From Triops longicaudatus (Eukaryota; Arthropoda; Branchiopoda; Notostraca; Triopsidae): DNA of 64,000 bases. Numbering within the stretch: the first letter of the stretch is position 1; every line of letters starts with the position of its first letter. Of the stretch, positions 47,684-60,300 are shown in pieces. Made by a program: the position numbers and the translations under genes. A model generated the notes under the pieces. That model was not told the origin of the DNA. It was given only the letters and a program-made list of their open reading frames with translations, and did no database searches. The stretch is from assembly GCA_022885665.1 (NCBI GenBank), contig JAGQDJ010000608.1:930001-994000 (forward strand). The letters run 5' to 3'.

Positions 47684-50600
47684 CTGATTGAGGCTTGGTT
47701 ATTCGGCGATTTTGAATCCTAGGTCGGGTACGTGTATCTTTTCTACGCGTGGTCGTTGGTGTTGCAATCACGGCAGATTCAGCTGCAGGATCTTCCGCTT
47801 CTTTAAGTGGATTTCTACTAGTTTCCGGCGAACCTCTCGCACCTATTCAAATGTACATTCATTCACGCTAAGATGGCCTTAATAAAATTACCTGTTAAAG
47901 CAGGCGAAGATTCGTCAGGAATTGCTGCGTAGTCTGCGTTTTTGAAATCTAACACGGATTCCGGTACACGATCCTCTGCTGGTATGTCCGCGGCTTCCAA
48001 ACCCAAAAATTCTTCAGTTTTTAAGGCAGTCTCTCCAGTAGGCTCCCCGTGGAGTGGTTGCTGCAATCGTTGTGAATTTCCTCCCTTCCATTTCGGTTGA
48101 GTGGCCTGGCGCTGGGATCCTCCGTTCTGCGAAATAAAGGAGTCTTGCTGGGGCCAGGGTGTATCTGTGTTAAAAAGGCCACAATTTGCTACATTATTAT
48201 TTCGTATTACTTAAGTAACATAATGAATAAAATTAATAAGAATATAAAAAGAAGAATTTGTAAAAAAAAGTCGATAAAATTAATTTTACCTTGAAAAAAG
48301 CTGCTGATCTTGAAATCAGGAAATTTGTCCGCAGTTATGTCATCCGCGGCCCACTGCTGGCCCTCGAAACCCATTGAGGGAATGCGGGGTGGGAACTGTT
48401 GGGGGTAAGAGGGTGGCTTCGGTGTGGTGGCTCTATTTCTCTGGCTCGATGAAGGTTTCTGAGTCTTAGATTGTTGAGCCGCGCTGGCAGAGACGGAATG
48501 TTGTTGGCTTTGTTGGTATTCGGTTTCGGGCACTGGGTCGATTTGCTCGAAAGGAGTATCACCGTAGAAAGTAGCCGTAGATTGTGGTTTCTTGTACTTA
48601 TCAGATTGCTCCTGTTTTTGCTGATTACCTCGTGTAGGCGTTTTACGGGTATAGGCTCCGTTCTGGCGTATTAATTCTTCAGTGTATTGATTATATTGCT
48701 GAGGGTAGTATTGCTGCGGCTCGGGAGAAATATACGATTCTTGAGGGTGCTGCTGAGCTGTAGGGTACTTAGGTTGCTGCGGCTGATCGGGGTAATTCTG
48801 GTACGATGCTCTTGCGGTCGTGACCGGAGCTGGAGTACTACTGACACGGTACTGCTTTACAGGTCGACTGTACCCAGAAGGTTGGTACGGGTCAGGAGTA
48901 GAAACGCGGTATACAGGAGGAGAAGTAGGCTTCTGGTAGGGGGTTGATGGTTCGACATAGGGTGCGGGTGAGGAAACGCGTGGTTTCAGGGAAGAGTAAT
49001 GATTCTGTGGGTACTGAGGAGCTTGGGTGGAATACGTCTTCTTGGGGTATTGCCTTGTAGTAGCGTATGGCGCAGGAGTGGAAGGAGTTTTTGTGTACTG
49101 AGGTGCTGGGGTGCTTGCATCGTACATTGGCTGTTTAGGGTACTGCACTGCCGGTTTATAGTTTTGAAGAGCTGGAACTTGTGCTGCTTCGTACGTTGGT
49201 TCCTTCGGGTACTGAGGGGCGGGCTTTGCGTACTCGGGAACTGACGGGTACACAGGCTCTTTAGGGTACTGAGGTCCTGCGGCCTTTTCGTAAGGTTTGT
49301 CGTTTCTGGGTGGCTGAGGGTATCTGGGTCGATTATTCTGATTATCCTGGGTCGGTTTTTCGTACGGGTTTCTGGGGGATTTCTCATATACTGGTGCAGA
49401 TGACGAGGTTTCGTACACCGCCATTTTCGGGTAATGAGGAACTGGTGGCCTGGTGTAGGTTTTTTCATCTTTAGGAGCAGAAGCGTACGACAATTCGTAC
49501 ACCGGTTCCTTGGGTGCGGCAGGTTTCACGTAAGGCTTCTCGTATTGAGGTGAAGAGGGTGCTGTTTCGTACGCTACTTCCTTGGGGTACTGGGGAGGGG
49601 CGTTGGGCTTTGCGTGTTGTGATGTGGACGCAGAGGCAGCTTTGTAAGTTGACTGTTGTGGATATCGCGGAGTCGTTGGCTTTTCGTAAGGTTTTTCTTG
49701 TTGAGGCGCAAAAGGGTACGCGGATTCGTATGCTGGCTCTTTAGGATACTTGGAGGCTTGTGGCTTCTCGAAAGACTTTTCCGTATGAGCGCTAGGGTAC
49801 TCTGGTGCTTTAGAGTGCTGTTCGGTGACTTGGGAGTAAGGCTTTTCATATTGTGTAGGCTTAAGGTCAGCTGGTTTGTAGATGGAATCTTGAGGGTATT
49901 CTGGTTTATGTGTAGGTTCTTTAGGGGTTTGGGGTACGTACGTGGGTTCTTTGGGGGATTGGGGTACGTACGTGGGTTCCTTAGGGGGCTGGGATACGTA
50001 CGTGGGTTCTTTAGAGGATTGGGGTACGTGCGTGGGTTCTTTGGGGTATTCTGGCTTGTAAGATTGTTCCGAAGAATACTGTAGTGTTGGTGGCTTGGGT
50101 GAGCTTGGTTGCTCGTACTTGTAGTTCACTGGTTGACTCGGCTTGTAGTTTGGCTCAGGCTTGCTACTGAAATCTGGATCTTTAGGAGGCTGGAAATTAA
50201 TGGAAAAAGGTTCGTAGGGCTCGAAATTTGCAGGTGGTTGAGGTTCATTTCCGTGACTGGGGTGAAGTTTTCCGTGGTGGTTCTCTGGCCTTTCATGAGG
50301 GTGACGAGGTGGAGACGGTCTGTTTACAAAGTTGGGCCGAATGTTGGTATGGGGATTCTTAGGTGGAGGACGGTGACGTGGTGGTGGTGGAGGGCGCTGT
50401 TGTGCATTGTATCCGTAATTTGGTTCGTTATTAAAACTGCGTGACTCAATCTGAGGCTCGAAGAGTGGGAAGTATTTGAATGCCGCTAACGCCGCACGGT
50501 CAGGCATTACTGCGGTGAGTATATTTTTGGTTTCGGAGACCATCATGTCCAGGAGTTTACGTTGTAATTGGCGTGAGCCTTCAACTTCGTCACTGCGACG

Positions 50601-52235
50601 GTTGCTGGTTGTGTCAGCGAAGTCCTCTTCATCTTCCGGAATATTTTCGTCAATGCGGTCTGCGAAAATGGTGGTAAATTCTGCTTCACTCTCTTGCGTC
50701 ACTGGAACTATTTCTTCAATGATTGGAGCTACGGTCGTTGAGAGTTGGACATTAGTCTCGTTGGTGACTTCAGAGTTCATAAAGTAAATAGGAACGCCGT
50801 CCATAGTTTCGTTAACCGGAGTTGGAAGATCTCTAGCCCGAGGGAATTCGGGGTTGGGCAGCTCTGCCGTGGATTGTTCTCGAAAGTAAGCGGTGTCGCG
50901 CGTGTGCTCAGACATGTTGTCGGTCCTGCGGACAGATTCTCTAAATAACGGTGAAATATTGACCACGTTTTCCAGTGATGCTTCATCCTTTCTTTCTGTT
51001 AAACTAGCGGAGAGTTCCGGTTCATGGAGTGCAGGTTCTGCTGCGGGTGCTGCGGTAACCGTCGTAATTTCTTCGGTAGGGATGGTTAGCGCTTCAGTGG
51101 TACTGGTTGTGGTACTACGCAAGCGGTTACCGTTTGGTCTCGTTCGTCGGACTTTGGGTCGACTATCGGTTTCGACCTCAGCTACCAACGCTGTGGTTGT
51201 TGTAGTTGAAGAAGTAGCAGTGGTAGTAGAGGACCTACTTTGTGAGTTCCTGGGTAAAGGAGCACGGAAATTGGCCGGTGGTAGGACTCGCATAGCCAGA
51301 TCATCTGTGTTGGCTGTTGCCGGTTGTCCGTTGTTACGCGTAACTAGTCCGCTACGTCGCTTGAGCATCTTTTCCTTAATGAGGTCGACCTTTTCTTGGT
51401 CACTTTTAGGTGCGCTTGGCTGGTCTTCCGGCATTACGACAGTTTCAGCAGCTCCCGAGCGGCTTTCCATACTAATTTGGTCCTCATATTCATAGAATTC
51501 CCCGAGCAATTTTTGCGCTTGACCACATGTTGCAGCGAGCGTGATTAGGCAACAAATCAAAGTCAGCCGGGACGTACGATGCTGTAAAATACAAAAATAA
51601 GCTTAGTAGAGAAACTAGGTTAAGATTTTTCTGAGGTGAGCAGGTGGAATTAATTAATACCTGAAGGAAAGCTTCTTTTTACTATTTTAGTTCTTATTTA
51701 TGCTCGATCCGTTTTACGGTGAGATTGCTTAGCGTGTGCAATAGTTATTGCAATGAAGCGCATGAGTAATCATTCGTGCTACATCGTTGTACATAATGAA
51801 TGGTTGTAACTTTATCGTGAAGTTGGAAAGTGAGATGTCTCCATGAGTTAAAAAAGGTTAAACTGAGTCGTATGACAGCGTTTCGAATGAATCTGTAACC
51901 GGTTTCGAACAAAAGCGTTACATGCTAATTGAACTAGCTTTGAATTTTTCTGTCGTGCATTTATTCTTGTCATCTTTTCGCGTAAAAAAATGAAGACTTA
52001 ATTCCCTTTTTACGTAAAAACACTCGAATTTGACGACTGAATTAAGTGCGATTGAATTTTAGTGCAGTGCTGAAAGGTCGAATTCTATCGTTCCACAATA
52101 GAGTTCGAAAATGGGACCATATTCCTTGCTAAGTCACACACTTAATTATCGACGTTGACATCGAGGCACTGACAAACTTGCTATTAATGGTTAATTAGTA
52201 ATTATGCTTACCATATTTGGACTTCGTTTTAGCAT
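47679..52235 (-). CDS. Large secreted Pro/Tyr/Lys-rich repeat protein
   Basis: I do not recognise the family. Exons on the minus strand: 52235-52212, 51581-48290, 48164-47892 and 47842-47679, total 1250 residues. The signal peptide is split over exons 1 and 2 (MLKRSPNM, then HRTSRLTLICCLITLAATCG), with cleavage likely near QA|QK. Next come a Thr/Ser-rich mucin-like part (about 90-175), an acidic part, a patch that looks folded (LQRKLLDMMVSETKNILTAV, then AAFKYFPLFEP), and about 600 residues rich in Pro, Tyr, Lys and Glu built on variants of YPKEP.YE and KEPTYVPQ. The C-terminus is acidic then basic (TTTRRKDTRTRPRIQNRR). After the signal peptide it is almost Cys-free, and no chitin-binding R&R motif is visible. 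The composition suggests a structural cuticle, eggshell or matrix protein, possibly cross-linked through Tyr or Lys; this is inference. Confidence 0.88.
49912..50041 (-). repeat. 30-bp tandem repeats in the Pro-rich coding exon
   Basis: About four consecutive 30-bp units encode ten-residue repeats of the type KEPTYVPQSP. On the plus strand each unit shows the word TACGTACGTGGGTTC. Longer, looser YPKEP.YE repeats extend across about 48.7-50.1 kb. Confidence 0.9.
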
Positions 52236-52334
52236 TCCACGTTTGAAATTTAACTCAGCATTACACACTTATTATGAACTGGTTCAATGAGCTGGACACA
52301 CACAACTGGTATGAAATGAGCACATTGCCGCTTG

Positions 52335-52342
52335 CTTATATA
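52335..52342 (-). promoter_or_regulatory. TATA box of the Pro-rich gene
   Basis: TATATAAG on the minus strand, about 100 bases upstream of the start codon. It would place transcription start near 52305. TATA promoters are common in strongly expressed, stage-specific structural genes. Confidence 0.6.
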
Positions 52343-53822
52343 GCAGGAATTTCTCCCCTTCCCTCGTGCTTTGTGAACTTGTTAATAGTGTAAAACTATA
52401 TGTTGGTACTGTAGTAAGGGATCCGGCAGCGCCATGCATTGTACCGAGCACCTGACCATCATTACCGCGCCTCATTCTGGTAACAGATGGGTCCATGTTC
52501 CGCGTGTGGGTTGATTTGGGGCCTAGATTCCACGACAACATAATACAGTCCGTATTGCCATCAGGTTAAGGTGCTTCTCTTAAGCTCTGTTATAGACATA
52601 TCTGGCCGTGCAGATCAATCAGCAGAAGTTGATCTTGCACACTGGAATGGTCACGGTTTCGGGGTCTCGTTTTCGGAACACTTTTGCTGTCCTTATTTGC
52701 CTTCTAACCTGTTATGGACACATACCAAGGGTGCCATTTTTCTATGCTAACTTCTTTCGGCTTCCGGGGTTCGGTACTCGCCAAAGATGCTCGAGTCCAA
52801 CTTCCGTTATTTGTTTTGTTATTAATTCTTTTTCACTTGCATAACTCGCAACTATTATTTCGCATGGGTATACCGTGTTACGATCGTTCTTTTGCCCGGT
52901 TAGATTTAAATTGATGCTTCGAAGTCTGTTTCGAATATCTGTATCATGGTAGACAAGACGTTCAAATTTGGCATATCAGCTTATTACTCATACTCTCTGA
53001 AACATTAATTTGCACTATACGTTCAAACTACACATTGTTTCCGTTAGTTTGTGTAGCGAGACGCAGCGATGAAGCTGCAAAATATACATTACAACAGCGG
53101 TATTTTTAACCGAGTCAGAAGTGAAACTTAAACTAAGTTTCTGTCCTAAGTGGCATATTTTGAAGAAATCGCAAAAAACGTCGCTTTCTAAGTAAACGTT
53201 CTCATCCCACTCTCGTCTCGGTCTTTAGCTAAACTAGTTCCGGAGGAGCACCAGAGATGTTCCTCACAAATGTAGTTTACTGCGAAACTTTCTCACTAAT
53301 ATGGAATCTGGATAGTGGTCAGGCTAATGGTCTTTTATCGAGGTCGCGCAGATTCATAAGAAAGGGACGTACATGAAACCAGTGACTGTTAAGAAAGCTG
53401 CTTCCTCTCGTAACGTGAGTGATGATCTTACCACGCAAACTACTGCAAGCTATACTTTGCCAAACTGACGAGCGTGCTCCAGTTCGGGTGAAACCTACCT
53501 GATCCCGAAACCTGACTCTACCCAAACAGTAAGTATTATTGCAAGCTACCCAGCAACTTTCTCATCAAAGATATGTGTATTGATCGCACGATAGTCTACA
53601 AAAGATTTTATCGTACCCTACCCCAATATATACACTGCACTTGCCAAGCTCATCGCCCAATCACAGTTTCCAAAGCTTGGCTAAATAAAGACGCGTCGCT
53701 TTTAAAAAAAAAAAAAGTTATAAATCTTTCAAGATTTTATGTTGAAATAAACATTCTGTCAAACCAATTTTAAAGCGTTCTGGTCGTTAAAAAAATGAAA
53801 ACCAATCCCTTTCGCTCGTAAT
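52343..53822. other. Intergenic, Pro-rich gene to PPM1D
   Basis: 1.5 kb with no recognisable gene. Short open frames only. It holds the 3' end of PPM1D and the upstream region of the Pro-rich gene. Confidence 0.5.
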
Positions 53823-55848
53823 CTATTTCACTTTCGAATATCTCGACCTGCGACGATTATGCTGGGCGTGCCACGATTGGGTTCTCGTCTTGCTTTTCTC
53901 ACATTTTTTACTTCTAGGAGTGGTGGTCACAGAGGGAGTGCTACTGTTGCCTTGCGTATGGGAACGCAAACTTCTCACCAGGCTGGCAATGGGTGTGTGA
54001 CTGGACCGCAGGATTCGACCCTGGAAAACTGTCGCAATGTCGGCGGAAGTTTTTTTGCTTATTTTTGGTTCCTTAAGCGCCACTCGGCTAACGCTGTTCC
54101 GTAAACTCTGACTCAGAATGCTGGCCGACTTGGTACGCGCCCTTTTGCGTAATGAAGGTGATTGCTCGTTCTCGGCATCGCTGGCGTTCCTGTCAGATTC
54201 AGTGGCTCGGTCCCTGGAACACGATCTTGTTCTGGGACGTTTGACTTCCAGCAATCTCGTCATGCCACCTGGACTTCCCTTAGCTGACAGGCGAGCTTCA
54301 GGAGGTGTGGACTTTTTGGCAATCTCACCTTCTTTCTCGTGTTTGTTTCTCTCCCGCAACTGATGGGTATTTTTGTCAGATTCTGAAAGGCTACCAGTGA
54401 TGGAGTCAACAGAAATGGGCGGAATAGGAGGGCCGAAGCCTAATGCTGCAGAAAGATGAGGTGTTGAACTGGCTGTCGGGCTGACTGAAGTCTTTGTCTC
54501 ATTTTGAATAGTCAAGGCAGAGGGGTATTCTTGGTTACCAATGGTTTCCTTGGTAAGAATTTCCAGTTTCTTTAAATTCGGTATGCAATCTTCGGCTTGG
54601 GAACTGGTTCCCGCTTGCATAAAGTCGGGTTGGAGAGGTAAATGGCGCACAGCTTCGGCTTGGAGCTTTTGCTGTTTTTGCATCCACAGAACGTAGGAAC
54701 GGGGCGGACCGGGAGGATCCAAAAGGACGGTAACAACGGAACAATTGTCGGCACGAAGTCCACGGCTGAACCACGCCTCTAACGCGTGGTCCACCAGCTG
54801 TTTCGAAGGGTTAATCCAAGGGGCTTTGTCGCTGTTTTCGGCCACCTCAGGCGGACTGTTGAGCAAATGACGTTCGTTGAACGTGTCTGCTTCTTGGACG
54901 GACCAAACGGCTTGCGCAGGTGTGATGACATTCCACAGCCCGTCCGTTCCAAATATGAGACAACGATGTTTGGTCACGTCGAGGTCGATTACGTGCACGT
55001 CAGGCTCCGGTGAGACCACAAACGCGTCTTGGGCCGAATTGTAGCTCCAAAGGTCACCTAAGCTGCGGGCAACCGCTAAGAACGGAATTTCGTCAATGGG
55101 CGTCGAGCGGCGCACCGGTCCTTTGTGGCCGATTCGCGGGCGATTCCAAACCACGCGCGGCACACCAGCCTTCCATAACACTTTGCCGCCGCACTGTTGA
55201 ATACGTGCAATTTCCATTGCAGATTCTGGCTTATGATCTTGTGTTAACGGAGTTGCTTTCCACACATTACCTGCATTACATTTTCACTGAGATATACAAA
55301 CATACAATACTTTATTATATAACACTTACGGTCAGAAACATGTTCTCCAAGGACTATTCCAGAATCTCCAACATGACCTATGTATAATTTTGCTTGTCGA
55401 ATAAAAGCTACGCTGGCAGTGGTCCCAGAGGTACTGGGCAAACCCGATGCTGTCCTAGGCCAATTGTCTAGAGAATTGGGTATTTTTAGTGGCGATAATT
55501 GTGATAATGAGGAAGAATTCATGTACCTAATTCCTTAAACATGGCTTTGTGGGTGGTAATGAACCCATCTTTGATTGCTTTGAGAACGTCTTCATCATTA
55601 CTGGACCAAAATTCGGGCAAAGCCACGATGTTGTCCAAAAGGTTCTCTTTGGCAAACACGGCTGCCTCTTTCCCGCCATGGCCATCAAACATTCCAAAGA
55701 AGGCGTACTCCAAATCTGAACCGTCTGCACTTTGTTGATAAGCCACTGTGAACACATCTTCCATGTATTTACGGTCTCCTTGGTTGCAATTACCGGTAAC
55801 ACGTAAGTTCAGACCTATTTTAGGATTCATTTTTTGAGCAACGGGCAT
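53823..55848 (-). CDS. PPM1D: PPM1D/Wip1-type protein phosphatase
   Basis: Metal-dependent Ser/Thr phosphatase of the PP2C family. In vertebrates PPM1D is nuclear and switches off the ATM/p53/Chk2 damage response. Exons on the minus strand: 55848-55527, 55467-55330 and 55270-53823, total 635 residues (human 605). Metal-binding acids are in DRKYMEDV (Asp31), FDGHGG (Asp55), GTDGLWN and RADNCS. The PPM1D-specific blocks are WPRTASGLPSTSGTTASV and the basic B-loop GVPRVVWNRPRIGHKGPVRR followed by DEIPFLAVARSLGDLWSY. The human Pro-rich insertion between the first two metal motifs is absent, as in invertebrate relatives. The C-terminal 250 residues are low complexity with basic clusters (VKRPRTRSCSR, SLRKRARTKS, HNRRRSRYSKVK) that look like nuclear localisation signals. 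Intron 1 is only 59 bp. It is divergent from RPS24 with 326 bases between start codons. Confidence 0.94.
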
Positions 55849-56174
55849 TTTGTCACTATGTATACAAAAACGGCCGACACAACTAATCCGCCATTACGTG
55901 CGATAAGTCCGGAACAATCTTTGTGCCGCGGGGAGGCGCGCAATGCTGAAACGGTTTTTCAAATTTTATTTTTAATAATATTTGCCTGATATAACTGAGA
56001 AACCCTACAATTAAGATTTATAAATACATTTATTTTTTAAAAAAATTCACTGATTTATTATTTTCTTAGTTCAGTGAGCTAAAAGCGAATAAAATTTTTA
56101 CTAAGCACTATTTTCGTGCAACTTGGCAACGGTGTGTCTTTTTCATGTGAGTGAGGCACAATAACACAGGCAAA
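55849..56174. promoter_or_regulatory. Bidirectional promoter region, PPM1D and RPS24
   Basis: 326 bases between opposed start codons. It contains a short pyrimidine tract (CTTTTTC, 56138-56144) about 35 bases before the RPS24 ATG, fitting a 5' TOP transcription start. Confidence 0.6.
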
Positions 56175-57319
56175 ATGGTAAGGTTATCGTGTATTATTTG
56201 AGTAATCCCAAGGCATCCTTTTTAACTGTGATGTTTTTGGACTAAGTTGACCATATTGGCGTGCTACTGTGTTACTTCATTAAGAAATTTTGAAGGAATT
56301 GACTAAAATAATGGATCCTTTTAGGCGGACGCAGCAACAGCCACGATTCGCACCAGGAAGTTTATGACCAACAGACTGTTGGCCAGGAAACAGATGGTAA
56401 ATTCGAACAAAAATGGGTTAACGAGTTTGCCTAATTAAATTTTATTTATAGGTTGTCGATGTTTTCCACCCTGGTCGTGCCTCCATCCCTAAGACCGAAA
56501 TTGGCGAGAAGTTGGCTAAGATGTACAAAGTTACTCCTGATGTCGTTTTCCCCTTCGGTTTCCGCACCAACTTCGGTGGCGGCAAGTCATCAGGCTTTGC
56601 TTTGATCTACGATAACCTCGATTTGGCCAAGAAGTTCGAACCCAAATACAGATTAGCCAGGGTAAACTATATTTACTGTTCCGATTGAATTTGACTGAAA
56701 GATATATTTCTTGTGCGAGTAGAAGGGCATGTTCTCCAAGAAGCAAATGACCCGCAAACAACGCAAGGAAAGGAAGAACAGGATGAAGAAAGTCCGCGGC
56801 ACGAAAAAGGCCAAGGTTGGAGCTGCCGCTGCCAAGAAGGTAAATTCACTAAATTCTTTTTGCCATTGTGTTCCGTGTGTGCTTTATGGCTCAGTAATTT
56901 TTGCCAGCAAATCCGTTTATTCTTGTTGCTATTATTACGTTTCTATTCCAAATTTGTCTCACATGCTTCACGTTCTAAAACCTCTTGGGCAGAGAACTTT
57001 TTGCCCTTACGAGAACCCATTTCTTGCATGCTCTTTTTGTTGCTTGCCCCCTAGCGCTGTGTTTGTTTCGTTCAAGGTCTTTCCTGGTCGCAAATTTGTC
57101 CTGCTTTCACCTTTCTTTTTTTTTCATTTAAACCACTTAACATGCTTCGCGCATTTGCATGCGGATTGCTTTCCTGTTCTAGTGAAAGGTTGCTTAATAT
57201 TGGTGGCGGTATTTAGGGTGGGAAATAAATCGGTGATGGTGTACGGGCGTCTCTTATCGGTCCAATCATTCGGGTGGGTGCTATTCGTTCTTCTTAACCG
57301 TTTTCACTTTTTGTAGTAA
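56175..57319 (+). CDS. RPS24: Ribosomal protein eS24
   Basis: Small-subunit ribosomal protein. The start codon alone forms the first coding exon (56175-56177). Exons 56325-56396, 56452-56661 and 56723-56839 follow, and a terminal exon supplies only the stop. Total 134 residues (human 133). Recognisable blocks are TIRTRKFMTNRLLARKQMV, FGFRTNFGGGKSSGFALIYD and FSKKQMTRKQRKERKNRMKK, ending AAAAKK. The ATG-only first exon, short TOP-like leader and stop-only last exon are typical of RPS24 genes. The best terminal acceptor is TTTTTGTAG|TAATAAAA at 57317, where the TAA stop overlaps an AATAAA. A second acceptor giving the same protein lies at 57493 (CCCTTTGCAG|TAA). Read without splicing, the last intron stays open until its final TAG. 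Confidence 0.95.
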
Positions 57320-57323
57320 TAAA
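57318..57323 (+). terminator. Poly(A) signal of RPS24 overlapping its stop
   Basis: TAATAAAA: the stop codon TAA (57317-57319) and AATAAA (57318-57323) share two bases. Confidence 0.6.
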
Positions 57324-60300
57324 ACGATACTTTCGGGAATCTTTAGTGGGTATTTTAAAGTAGTAACTTTTTCTTATACTTTCCTTTGTAACGAAGAAAT
57401 CAGTGAACTATAACTACACCTCTTCATATCATTGTCAAACGAATATTATTTCCTATGTTGTTGCTCTGAGACTAATTCGTTTCCCTTTGCAGTAAGGCGT
57501 CTTCGTCATTTGTCTACGTGTGCAACATCTACACCGTTTGGACAATACATACGTTTTCAGCCACCAAAAATTGTGTGTATTTATATTTTCTTGCATTTCT
57601 TTACATCCAGTTGGGACGTTTCGCAGGTAATTTCACTTGTGTGAAGAATGCGTTAAGCTCCAAGAAAAAATATGACGTTATGCATTCATAATTCATAACT
57701 CGCTGTGCGGAATGCATGGGTCGGATGTTACAAAGTTTTTGAAACCTTGATGTGGTTCTTGATATATTATAGTCACGCCTCTGTGCGAATTCTTCTTGCA
57801 CGACTCGGATTTTATAGTAGTGCATCCTGTGCGAAAGATTGCGACAGGAGAGACTAAGCAAAAATGGTAAGTCCGGGCATACCAACCTTAGCGACATTAT
57901 CAAACAAGCCCATTAATTGCGACCCCTACTGTATAGGCAAATAACATGTTCTAAATTTAAGACACGGTCTACTTTAGCTAGTAGTGACATCTTTGAATGA
58001 AAAATTAAATTAATCGTGAGAAAAGACTTTGTTGCGCCTCGTTCACACAGCTCATCAGATGAAACGCTGAATTGCTCCAGGTGGACTCGGCAGCAAAACG
58101 GGATGTTTTATACCTGGGTGGGTGGATGATTTCAGTACACTATGATTTTCCCCAGGTTTACATTTAGAATGGACAATACTCGCATCTAATAATGAGGGCA
58201 AGTTTGTTCAGGAGGGTTACAAATTATGTTTGGTGGAGACACCTTATGGTGATTTTTGCTGCATAAACGACTGATAGTTGAACAAATTTGACAATCCGCT
58301 AAATGAGCAGAAACTGTAAGGGAGGTGGGGGGAGAGGACGGGGTTAATATGAAGGGCTGTCTACCTGAGATTTTAAAATTTGGTTGCTATGAGACGCGTA
58401 GTGTAAGTATTGCATTACTAGTCTTTTCAAATAATCTAATTTATTTGTTTTCCGAGTCCTTCAAATCTATATACATCTGTTACTGCAAGACTGGCAAACC
58501 GCTTTGATCGGTGGTGGCAAATTGCGTTTGGTGTTGTGATTCGGCAATGCAGCGTAACGTGGTGGTTAAATATACCAGACACGCGAACTGAGCAATCAAA
58601 TCGGAGCTTTTTTTATTGTTTCTCAAAGGAGAACAAATACATGAAACTAATGCTTAGGAATGTTTCTGGAATGTTTTTTTTTTCAGAATTTTGTCGTCAA
58701 GACGTCATTGTTATTGTTGGCGGTCGAATGGTTTATTTCACCGTACATTTGTATAAGTTTCATTCTAGTGTTTTCCTTGTTAATAAATCATAATTCAACT
58801 CAGTGAATGTGGCTGATTTTAACTGCATTTTCAAAATTCTCACGACTGAGATATATCCCACACTTCGACGTTTTAGTCCGGATAGTTGCCCAATCACCAA
58901 TCATCGGGCTGAAAGGGAGACTGGAGAATGCCTACGCTCAAACCCTTTTTCCAGGCTAGGCGCCTCAGTCACACAGTGAATATTATTTAACGTGTACTTT
59001 CGAAAAAGGTCATTAGTCCCAAACAGTTATGTTTGTTAACGAACGCATTGAAACCGTGAAAGTTTGACTCTACGTCATATCGAGTAGATCTAACTTCTTG
59101 TGTAGGTTCACGTAACAAAGCAAAGTAGAAACAAAATCAGCGTGATAAATATTAGCTGTGCTCTGTTAATTAAAATGCCTTTTTAATTAAAGTTAACTTT
59201 TCTTTTTGTATTTGATAAGTCGAAATGACAATGACCATGTTAGTACGAAACCACGCAAGAGTAAACCCGCGTAAGTCGCAGACTTACTAGTGCACTTCAT
59301 TCTGCGAAATACTAACGGGCATGCCCGCTTTATTTTCCGTCGCAAATTTTGACCGCAATGCGTAACCAAATCGTCGGGTAAGCTCTGTAAATCTGCCTTC
59401 ACGCTAGCGTTGGTTTGCTGATACCGCATGGTTTATAAGCATTTGTACTATGTAGTGATAATGCTAACGAGGTGTAACCAGTTCAGCGTAGAATGCTGGC
59501 AATGATAAAAGGCGTTTAGCCTTCTTTCCCTGTGAATTTTTTCTTATACGTCGCTTCGGTAGTTTCACATAGGTTTACTCACAAGCTCTCCAGGTTTCAA
59601 AAAGCGTTCACTGATCACTGCTCCTTTCCGATTTCCGTAAGGCAACACTGAGAACAGGACTTACCTTCTCAAGCCAGCGCAATTGAACGATCGTTTAACG
59701 CAGCCGGAGTTAGTGAAGTGGTGTTTATAGCATGTGAAAGCACGTTCGGATCCTGTTCTGGCCATTTTTCTGCAACAATTGAAAGCAGCCATGGGTCCTC
59801 TGTAGCGCTTGCCGCGTAGATTGATATCTCTCCTAAACACGACCGACCTGATTTTTCCTTCATTATTGTATGTACGGAACATAGTGTTAGCATACCTATG
59901 TAAATTTCCTCAATTTGATCGTGATCGAAATCTCGGTTCCCTGGCTATTGGGAACTAAGAAAGTAAAAGTGAAACGGTATGACACCTTATTATTTATCAC
60001 CTTCAAAACTACACGTGAAGACAATGCCAACCAAATAGAAACAAAAGTTGTGTGTGGTTTTCCAAATGCGCGAAACCTTTCTTACAGAAGAAAAAATTAA
60101 TATAGGTTTCTTTTGTTACAAAGGCACAATATGGGACGAAGGACGCTAGTTATTGTCGGCAGTAATCATCGTGATTACTCTCTTATTAACTCGCTAGTCG
60201 GCTCGAAATCCCTTTCCGTTGTTGGGATCCCCATGGCTGTAGGTACCCAAGTTAGCGGCTGGAGGGGTCTTAGTCGAAGAACGACGTCACGGGTCTTGAA

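Noticed and set aside
50893..51495. 200-codon plus-strand frame inside the Pro-rich gene
   Set aside because: Shadow of the repetitive coding exon on the opposite strand.
56178..56324. Possible snoRNA in RPS24 intron 1
   Set aside because: A C-box-like TGTGATG occurs, but there is no matching D box (CUGA) and no terminal stem.
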